DNA of 14,320 nt, from contig JABZHD010000015.1 in NCBI GenBank assembly GCA_015259045.1, positions 1-14,320 on the forward strand. The letters are read 5' to 3'. Both the position numbers and the translations under genes were made by a program. Source of the stretch: Atopobium sp. GTDB taxonomy: Bacteria; Actinomycetota; Coriobacteriia; Coriobacteriales; Atopobiaceae. A model generated the notes under the pieces. The model did no database searches, was not told the origin of the DNA, and saw only the letters and a program-made list of their open reading frames with translations. Shown piece after piece: positions 1-5,885 of the stretch; the stretch's first letter is position 1; every line of letters starts with the position of its first letter.

Positions 1-1824
1 ACCCTTGGATACCTTGAGCAAGAGACAGAGCTTATGGGAGACAGGACCGCCCTCAACGAGGTAATTGAGTCCGCGCATGAGATCAAACAGTGGGAGAGAA
101 AAGTAAATGACCTCTCACTCAAGATTGCTGAAACCCCTGAAGGCGCTACGCTTAACAAATACTTGGAAGACTATGCTCATGCCATGGAGCGTTTTGAGCG
201 CCTTGGTGGCTATGAGCTTGAAAGTAGAGCGCGTCAGATTCTTGCAGGTCTTGGCTTCCCCGTAGAAGATTTTGACAAACCTGCTAAAGAGTTCTCGGGC
301 GGCTGGCAGATGCGTATCTCTTTGTCAAAGTTGCTTCTGCGTCGTCCTGATGTTCTTCTCTTGGACGAGCCTACTAACCACTTGGACTTGGAATCTGTCC
401 AGTGGCTTGAGAGGTTCTTATCGTCATATGATGGAACGGTTTTGCTGGTAAGTCACGACCGTTCGTTTATGGATGCTTGCGTAACTCACGTTGCAGCACT
501 TGAGAATCGCATGCTCGTAACCTATACCGGCAACTATTCTGGCTACCTACATCAGCGAGAAGAAAATCTTGAGCAGCTCCGCGCTAAACGTGCAGCTCAA
601 GAGCGTGATATTGCGCATATGGAAACCTTCATTGAGCGCTTTAGGTATAAGCCAACCAAGGCAAAGCAGGTTCAAGAGCGCGTAGCAAAGGTCGAGAAGA
701 TCCGTGAAGAGCTGGTAGTTCTTCCAGAGCAGTCTCACCACATGCATTTTAGATTCCCAGAGCCTCCTCGTACTGGAGATACCGTTATTTCTCTTGAGGG
801 CGTAGCCAAATCGTATGAGGATAACTTTGTCTACGACAACGTTGACCTCAAGCTGTATCGAGGAGATCACGTAGCGCTTGTTGGTCCTAACGGTGCTGGT
901 AAATCTACCCTTATGAAGCTCATTGCTGGCAAGCTGAAGCCAGATGCCGGAGAAATTAGCCTGGGTCAAAACGTCACCGAAGCCTACTACGCACAGCATC
1001 AGCTTGAAGAACTCAACCCTGCAAATACGGTACTTGCAGAGCTCGACACAGTGGCTGCAGGATGGACTACCTCAGAAGAGCGCAGGTTACTGGGTGCCTT
1101 TCTGTTCCACGGCGATGACGTCGAGAAACGCGTAAGCGTACTTTCTGGTGGCGAGCGTGCTCGTTTGGCCCTTGCTAAGATGCTGGTTTCTCCAGATCCA
1201 CTGTTGCTCCTGGACGAGCCAACTAACCACCTGGATATTGATTCTGTTGACGTTCTTGAGAAGGCGCTTGTTGACTTCCCGGGTACTATCATCTTGATCA
1301 GCCACGATGAGCACCTGGTCAGAGCTGTAGCCAACAAAGTTGTGGATGTTCGCGACCACAAGGTTACGGTCTATGACGGTAACTACGATTACTTTCTCTT
1401 TAAGCTTGCAGAGCTTCAAGCAGCAGCGCAGGGGGAGACGTCGAGCAAGACGGTGTCCTCGTATGGAACTTCGGGTGCAAGAGCGGTTAAGAGTGCTGCT
1501 CCAGAGGCAGGTCAAGCTGCAGGATCTTCTCGCAATGTGAAGACTAAGGAGCAGAGAAGAGCTGAGGCGGAGGAGCGCAATCGAAGAAGTCGTGCGCTCA
1601 GGGAGACCAAGAAACGTCTGGATGAGGTTGAGGCGGCGCTAACTCCTGCGCACAAACGCTACGATGAGCTCATGACGCTTATGGCTGACGAGGCTCTCTA
1701 TAACGATCCTCAAAAGTTTGATGAGTGCATGGCTGAATATCAGGCACTTTCTAAAAAGATTCCTGCTCTTGAGGCTGAGTGGTTGGAGCTTTCAGAAAAA
1801 ATGGAAGCAGATATTGATGAGTAG
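1..1824 (+). CDS. ABC-F family ATP-binding protein, 5' end cut off
   Basis: This soluble ATPase has two ABC domains and no membrane segments, which marks the ABC-F family; members bind the ribosome and act on stalled or antibiotic-inhibited translation. The reading frame is open to base 1, so the first Walker A lies outside the window. Residues below count from the ATG at base 34. The first domain shows the signature FSGGWQM (about 87-93) and Walker B LLLDEPTNHLD (about 107-117). An inter-domain linker rich in Arg, Lys and Glu spans about 170-240. The second domain has Walker A GPNGAGKST (284-292), signature LSGGERA and a second LLLDEPTNHLD. A Ser/Ala-rich stretch (about 455-505) leads to a charged coiled coil ending at 596, as in Uup, YdiF and YheS. 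Roughly 70 N-terminal residues are probably missing. The exact subtype, and whether it gives antibiotic resistance, cannot be told from this. Confidence 0.93.
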   Translation, partial: TLGYLEQETELMGDRTALNEVIESAHEIKQWERKVNDLSLKIAETPEGATLNKYLEDYAHAMERFERLGGYELESRARQILAGLGFPVEDFDKPAKEFSGGWQMRISLSKLLLRRPDVLLLDEPTNHLDLESVQWLERFLSSYDGTVLLVSHDRSFMDACVTHVAALENRMLVTYTGNYSGYLHQREENLEQLRAKRAAQERDIAHMETFIERFRYKPTKAKQVQERVAKVEKIREELVVLPEQSHHMHFRFPEPPRTGDTVISLEGVAKSYEDNFVYDNVDLKLYRGDHVALVGPNGAGKSTLMKLIAGKLKPDAGEISLGQNVTEAYYAQHQLEELNPANTVLAELDTVAAGWTTSEERRLLGAFLFHGDDVEKRVSVLSGGERARLALAKMLVSPDPLLLLDEPTNHLDIDSVDVLEKALVDFPGTIILISHDEHLVRAVANKVVDVRDHKVTVYDGNYDYFLFKLAELQAAAQGETSSKTVSSYGTSGARAVKSAAPEAGQAAGSSRNVKTKEQRRAEAEERNRRSRALRETKKRLDEVEAALTPAHKRYDELMTLMADEALYNDPQKFDECMAEYQALSKKIPALEAEWLELSEKMEADIDE

Positions 1825-1853
1825 GTAGTTTTGCCAATCTTGGGTAAAATTGT
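1825..1853 (+). terminator. Weak stem-loop just after the ABC-F stop, possible terminator
   Basis: Bases 1829-1835 (TTTTGCC) can pair with 1843-1849 (GGTAAAA) around a 7-base loop, with one G-U wobble. The stem can extend outward to 1825/1853 using further wobble pairs. T-rich sequence follows. The stem is AU-rich and has no clean U-run, so this is at best a weak or partial terminator. Confidence 0.25.
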
Positions 1854-1919
1854 CTTGTACCTACTGTCTTGTCTTACTGTTTTGTACCACCTGTTTTGTA
1901 TCAAACGCCTTGTACTTGA
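1850..1919 (+). repeat. Degenerate tandem repeat, about five copies of a 13-15 base unit
   Basis: Five imperfect copies lie head to tail at 1850-1863, 1864-1876, 1877-1890, 1891-1905 and 1906-1919. The shared core is close to CTGTYTTGTAYC; the second copy reads CTGTCTTGTCTTA and the third CTGTTTTGTACCAC. The TTGT cores start at 1855, 1869, 1882, 1896 and 1910, a steady 13-14 base phase. The tract lies between the ABC-F stop and the protease gene and has no coding role that I can see. It could be slippage-derived spacer DNA or a cluster of protein-binding sites. Confidence 0.55.
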
Positions 1920-1969
1920 GGCTTACGTCTGTTCGTGTCCGTCTGTAATGTCTTTGCAGATGTTGAGAT

Positions 1970-1974
1970 AAGGA
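1970..1974 (+). promoter_or_regulatory. Ribosome binding site that decides the protease start
   Basis: AAGGA lies five bases before the GTG at 1980. The alternative in-frame GTG at 1935 has no purine-rich sequence at the right distance, so 1980 is preferred. Confidence 0.6.
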
Positions 1975-1979
1975 TTGTT

Positions 1980-2660
1980 GTGCCAACTGCTTTAACATCA
2001 GTTCCATCGCTTTTGACAACGCTTGCTGAATTTGCGCTGGTAATTTTTGCCATTGTGGTTCACGAGGTTGCCCATGGCTTTGTGGCATATAAGTGCGGCG
2101 ATCCTACGGCAAAAATGTCTGGTCGTTTGACGCTCAATCCGCTGGCACACATTGATTTGTTCGGTACGGTTCTTCTACCGCTTATGCTGGTATTGATGGG
2201 CGGACCTAGCTTTGGATACGCAAAACCCGTTCCTTATAACCCCAACTACCTTAAAAATCGTCGTCGTGACGAGATTCTGGTGGCACTTGCGGGCCCTACT
2301 TCCAACATCTTGCAGGCATTTCTCGGCGCACTGTTGCTGCGTTTGCTCAACGCGGTAAGCATTGCTTTTGGCACGGCTTTAAATCCGCTGGTACTGTACT
2401 ACGTTTCGTCACTGGTCATTTTTTACATCCAGATCAACGTAAGCCTGGCGGTCTTTAACATGCTGCCTATTCCGCCTTTGGATGGATCTAAGCTGCTGCT
2501 CTATTTTCTTGGCGAGAAAAACCGTCAAAAGTTCTACGCCATCGAGCCTTATTGCATGATTGCTGTAGTGGGACTCATGTTCTTTGCACCGGGCTTTTTC
2601 TCGTCCATTATCGGGGGCATTTCTAACGTCATTTTGAGTCTGCTTGCGAGAATCATCTAA
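1980..2660 (+). CDS. Site-2 protease family (M50) integral membrane zinc metalloprotease
   Basis: This is a compact membrane protease of the YwhC-like site-2 protease group, which cuts substrates within or next to the membrane. The zinc motif HEVAH is at residues 28-32, inside the first hydrophobic segment (about 10-32). The conserved NMLPIPPLDG motif is near residues 160-169, with its Asp at 168 as the expected third zinc ligand. An AGPTSN motif precedes another hydrophobic segment, and four to six membrane segments are likely in all. There is no PDZ domain. At 226 residues it matches the short, PDZ-free subfamily. I chose GTG 1980 because it has a good ribosome binding site; GTG 1935 would add 15 residues of poor character. 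The stop overlaps the scpA start by one base (TAATG), which suggests translational coupling. The substrate is unknown. Confidence 0.9.
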   Translation: MPTALTSVPSLLTTLAEFALVIFAIVVHEVAHGFVAYKCGDPTAKMSGRLTLNPLAHIDLFGTVLLPLMLVLMGGPSFGYAKPVPYNPNYLKNRRRDEILVALAGPTSNILQAFLGALLLRLLNAVSIAFGTALNPLVLYYVSSLVIFYIQINVSLAVFNMLPIPPLDGSKLLLYFLGEKNRQKFYAIEPYCMIAVVGLMFFAPGFFSSIIGGISNVILSLLARII

Positions 2661-3589
2661 TGTCGTACAAAGTAAACACTGCAACATATTCGGGCCCATT
2701 TGACCTGCTACTTCAGTTGGTAAGTAGGCAAAAGGTTGCCATTGGATCCATTTCTATCTCTGAGGTTGCTGATCAGTACCTGGCAGAAGTTGACGCCATG
2801 GAGGAACTGGATCTGGACGTTGCCAGTGACTTTGTACTTGTTGCGTCAACGCTTCTGGACATGAAGGCTCACGCCCTGGTACCTCAAGACGTTTCCCTTA
2901 AAAGCTCATTTGATGAAGATGAGTATGATGACGAGCTTGACGGACTTTCTCCTGATGAGGCGCGAGAAGTTCTTATTGCTCGCCTTATTGCCTATAAGCA
3001 GTTCAGAAACGCGGGTGCTGCGTTAGGTAGCCGCATGGAGGCGGAATCATACATGTTCCCACGTTCGGTGGGTCCAGATCCTGATTTCTTGAACCTCATG
3101 CCAGACTATCTAGAAGGTATTACGCTCAGAAGCCTTGCCGTCATCTGTGCGGACATTGACTCAAAACGTGAGACATTCTTACTTGAAGCAGAACATGTGG
3201 CCCCAAAAAGGCTTCCAGTGGCTCTAACAGTTGCTTCTGTGGACCGACTCACGCGCTCTAAGGGTAAAGTAACGTTCTCTGAGCTCTTAGACGGTCAGGA
3301 TACGCCAGAGATTGTGGTTGCAAACTTTTTGGCAGTGCTTGAACTCTTTAAGCGCGGTCTTGTTCGTGTTCAGCAAGATGTCATTTTTGGCGAAATTGAA
3401 ATTGAGCACATAGAGGGCGCTGATTCATATCAGCTTGATGAATCGGTTCTCCTGGAGTTAGAAGAGCTTTCTGGCGATGAGCCGGACCTTGAGGGATTTA
3501 ACTTGTCTCAAAACGCACTCCAAGATGTCCAGCAGACGCTTTTATCGCTCACTCATACGCCCGATGAAGTACAGGAAGAGGCGGAATAA
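2660..3589 (+). CDS. scpA: Segregation and condensation protein A (ScpA, kleisin)
   Basis: ScpA is the kleisin that bridges SMC heads and binds a ScpB dimer in the bacterial condensin, acting on the nucleoid. The N-terminal SMC-neck-binding helices are recognisable from GPFDLLLQLVSRQKV (about residues 12-26) and ISISEVADQYL. The C-terminal winged-helix region runs from about VTFSELL to VIFGEIEIEH (ending near 250). At 309 residues it is longer than many family members (about 240-270). The extra length is a very acidic insert near 84-95 and an acidic tail of about 59 residues after the winged helix. The ATG overlaps the protease stop by one base, and scpB starts three bases after this stop, so the three genes are probably co-translated. 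Identification is firm because scpB follows directly. Confidence 0.95.
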   Translation: MSYKVNTATYSGPFDLLLQLVSRQKVAIGSISISEVADQYLAEVDAMEELDLDVASDFVLVASTLLDMKAHALVPQDVSLKSSFDEDEYDDELDGLSPDEAREVLIARLIAYKQFRNAGAALGSRMEAESYMFPRSVGPDPDFLNLMPDYLEGITLRSLAVICADIDSKRETFLLEAEHVAPKRLPVALTVASVDRLTRSKGKVTFSELLDGQDTPEIVVANFLAVLELFKRGLVRVQQDVIFGEIEIEHIEGADSYQLDESVLLELEELSGDEPDLEGFNLSQNALQDVQQTLLSLTHTPDEVQEEAE

Positions 3590-3592
3590 CGT

Positions 3593-4267
3593 ATGGCAGA
3601 AGAGCTTACCTATTTAGATTCCGAGTCGCTTAAAGGCGCTCTTGAATCGCTGCTTTTAGTTGCAACTGATGCTATTACCACGGCTGACTTTGCCAAGGTC
3701 ACCAATGCAGCTCCCGCAGAGGTAGCTGAAGCCCTCAAAGAGCTTGCAGAGGAGTATACGCGCTGCAACAGGGGCTTTCAGCTTAGAGAGGTAGCCGGCG
3801 GTTGGCGTCTCTTTACGCACCCCGCCCACCATCAGCTTGTCAGCGACTTTGTCCTTTCTTGGGATACGCGCCGCCTTTCGCAGGCAGCTCTTGAGACGCT
3901 GGCAGTTATTGCCTATCACCAGCCGGTTACCCGTGAAGGCGTCCGCGCTATTCGTGGCGTTAACTCTGACGGTGTTATCTCTTCACTTCGCGAGAAAAAC
4001 CTTGTGCGTGAAGTGGGTAAAGAGGCAGATAGGGGACAGGCCATTCTTTATGGCACAACAGCGCTTTTCCTAGAGCGCTTTGGTCTCAAGTCTTTGCGAG
4101 AGCTGCCACCACTGGAAGACTTTGCTCCTGATGAGGAGTCCAAGCAGTTTATTCGCGAGAGACTCTCTGGTAGAAGCTTTACTTCAACGCTTGAAGAGGC
4201 CGCAGAAGACATTGATGATGAGCGCTCCCTTTTGGGAGACGACTACGATACGCAAGAGGAAGCATAG
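3593..4267 (+). CDS. scpB: Segregation and condensation protein B (ScpB)
   Basis: ScpB is a dimeric protein with two winged-helix domains that binds the central part of ScpA in the SMC complex. The first domain starts at LKGALESLLLVA and runs to about residue 90, including GGWRLFTHP. The second carries the hallmark LSQAALETLAVIAYHQPVTR (about 98-117) and the run RGVNSDGVISSLREKNLV. The segment LYGTTALFLERFGL matches the conserved C-terminal part. A short acidic tail (about residues 203-224) ends the protein. The length of 224 is slightly above the usual 180-200. The gene lies between scpA and rluB with three-base gaps on both sides, a gene order common in Gram-positive bacteria. Confidence 0.96.
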   Translation: MAEELTYLDSESLKGALESLLLVATDAITTADFAKVTNAAPAEVAEALKELAEEYTRCNRGFQLREVAGGWRLFTHPAHHQLVSDFVLSWDTRRLSQAALETLAVIAYHQPVTREGVRAIRGVNSDGVISSLREKNLVREVGKEADRGQAILYGTTALFLERFGLKSLRELPPLEDFAPDEESKQFIRERLSGRSFTSTLEEAAEDIDDERSLLGDDYDTQEEA

Positions 4268-4270
4268 GCC

Positions 4271-5110
4271 GTGGCAGAAGAGCGCATTGTTCCCATGCGT
4301 CTGCAGCGCTTTTTGGCGCGTGCAGGAGTAGCTAGTCGTCGCGGCTCTGAGCGCCTGATGACGTCTGGTCGTGTCACGGTAAACGGCCAGGTAGTCACCG
4401 AGCTTGGCAGCAAGGTTGATCCTCTGGTAGATGTTGTTGCGGTTGATGGCGTTGTCTGCTCAATTGCCGAGAAACCCGTCTACTTGATGCTCAACAAACC
4501 TGCAGGTTACTTAACTACCATGAAAGATCCTCAGGGTAGACCAACCATTGTGGACATGGTTCCAACTGACAAATACCCCGGTCTTTTTCCTGTTGGTCGA
4601 CTTGATATGGATACCACAGGCCTTCTGTTCTTTACCACCGATGGTCAGATGGCACAAGAGCTCCTGCATCCTTCAAAGCATGTATGGAAGCACTATGTTG
4701 CCCATGTAGTTGGAACACCTACAGAAGAGCAGCTAGATCGTCTACGTGAGGGCATTGAGCTTGAAGATGGACCTGCGGCTCCAGCAGAGGTAGAGATTAT
4801 CTCTGACAACGCCAAGCTGAAGGCACTTCTCGCCCCACAGGGTTTAGGAAAAACCAGTGGAGGAGAGCCAAACTCCCTGGTCAGCGTAACTATTAGAGAA
4901 GGCAGAAAGCACCAGGTCAAAAAGATGCTTCTGGCAATCCATCACCGAGTACTTGCACTCCACAGAGATACGTTTGGGCCGCTCCACCTTACAGGCGTTA
5001 AAGAAGGACAGTGGAGACTTCTTACAGAAGAGGAAGTTGCCGCTCTGGAGCGCACTATTGGTAGAGAGCCTGGTGCTTCTCCCATCATGCCTTTACATAC
5101 CAGCAAATAA
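4271..5110 (+). CDS. rluB: rRNA pseudouridine synthase, RsuA/RluB family
   Basis: This enzyme isomerises a uridine in ribosomal RNA to pseudouridine. An N-terminal S4 RNA-binding domain (about residues 5-60) contains MRLQRFLARAGVASRR and VTVNGQVV. The catalytic domain begins at YLMLNKPAGYLTT. Its active-site motif GRLDMDTTGLLFFTTDG starts at residue 109, placing the nucleophilic Asp at 112. The C-terminal EGRKHQVKKMLLAIHHRVLALHR is split by no gap and fits the RsuA/RluB subgroup. The start is GTG at 4271, three bases after the scpB stop, with AGAGGA at 4255-4260 upstream. The neighbourhood with scpAB favours RluB (23S rRNA helix 80, U2605 in E. coli numbering) over RsuA or RluE/F. The exact target is inferred from family and context. 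Confidence 0.9.
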   Translation: MAEERIVPMRLQRFLARAGVASRRGSERLMTSGRVTVNGQVVTELGSKVDPLVDVVAVDGVVCSIAEKPVYLMLNKPAGYLTTMKDPQGRPTIVDMVPTDKYPGLFPVGRLDMDTTGLLFFTTDGQMAQELLHPSKHVWKHYVAHVVGTPTEEQLDRLREGIELEDGPAAPAEVEIISDNAKLKALLAPQGLGKTSGGEPNSLVSVTIREGRKHQVKKMLLAIHHRVLALHRDTFGPLHLTGVKEGQWRLLTEEEVAALERTIGREPGASPIMPLHTSK

Positions 5111-5164
5111 CTACTAGTCGCACGATTTCTAAACGCACGTCAAACAGCTCAAACACGCCCAGAG

Positions 5165-5169
5165 AGGAG
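5165..5169 (+). promoter_or_regulatory. Ribosome binding site of the histidine phosphatase gene
   Basis: AGGAG lies five bases before the ATG at 5175, within a purine-rich run from 5161. It is one of the strongest sites in the window and supports independent initiation after the 64-base gap. Confidence 0.7.
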
Positions 5170-5174
5170 ATATA

Positions 5175-5885
5175 ATGCAGCCATTTGAAGTTCCAGCTCA
5201 GGTTCATCGCATTTTGTTTATGCGCCACCCAGAGAGTGTGGCTAATACACAGCGCTTTTTCAGCGGCAGAAGAGACGTTGAGCTTACCGAGCATGGCGTT
5301 GAACAGCGAGATCACGCCGTTCGTGCACTTGTTGCATTTCATCCAGATAGAATTTGGACCTCTCCATTGTCTCGTTGCAAAGACATGGCCCAGATGGCTG
5401 CCAGCGAGCTTGGTATTCCTTGTGAGGTAAAAGACGACCTTGCAGAGATGGATTTTGGCATTCTAGAAAGCAAGCGTTTTGCTGACGCAGAAGAGATTTT
5501 AAAGCCCTATGGCCTTACGTTTCCTTGGGCTTCAGACAAAAACGGCCACTCTATACCTGCTCCAGAAGCAGAGTCATACGAGCAGGTAAGAAGCAGATGT
5601 CGCACTATTCTTAACGAGCTTTCCAGTCTTTCTGGACGTACCGTTTGTATTTCTCATGGTGGTTATCTGCGCTCTATGATGGCAGAGATTTTTGGCATCC
5701 CAGGTAGTTCAAGCTGGAATGTACATCTTGCAAATGTCTCTTCAATCTTCTTTACTAGTACAGGCAGTTCTGATTTCAAGCTTGGTGGATTTAACCTTGA
5801 TCCAGAAGAGGTTATTCGTCGTTCCACTGAGCCAAGTTTTTACGATTTTCGTGACATTTGGGGTGTCACCAAGGGGGATAAGTAA
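5175..5885 (+). CDS. Histidine phosphatase family protein (phosphoglycerate-mutase-like)
   Basis: This is a cytoplasmic phosphatase or mutase-fold enzyme that uses a phosphohistidine intermediate. The motif LFMRHPESVANT carries the catalytic His at residue 18, with Arg17 before it. The acidic catalytic residue is probably Glu91 in LAEMDFG, and the second His is 161 in ISHGGYLRSM. There is no signal peptide. The usual RHGE(T/S) motif is here RHPES, with Pro in place of Gly, a variant seen in this superfamily. Substrates in the family range from phosphoglycerate to nucleotides and cobalamin precursors, and nothing here selects one. The gene follows rluB by 64 bases and its stop overlaps the cmk-plsC start by one base, so it is probably translated together with cmk. 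Confidence 0.85.
   Translation: MQPFEVPAQVHRILFMRHPESVANTQRFFSGRRDVELTEHGVEQRDHAVRALVAFHPDRIWTSPLSRCKDMAQMAASELGIPCEVKDDLAEMDFGILESKRFADAEEILKPYGLTFPWASDKNGHSIPAPEAESYEQVRSRCRTILNELSSLSGRTVCISHGGYLRSMMAEIFGIPGSSSWNVHLANVSSIFFTSTGSSDFKLGGFNLDPEEVIRRSTEPSFYDFRDIWGVTKGDK

Noticed and set aside
547..1515. Several minus-strand frames of 120-150 codons opposite the ABC-F gene
   Set aside because: They overlap one another and a conserved ATPase; their translations are irregular in composition and match no family.
5171..5176. Perfect TATAAT -10 hexamer before the histidine phosphatase
   Set aside because: It overlaps the ATG itself, so a transcript would start inside the gene, and no -35 lies at the right distance. 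It is probably just an AT-rich ribosome-binding-site spacer.
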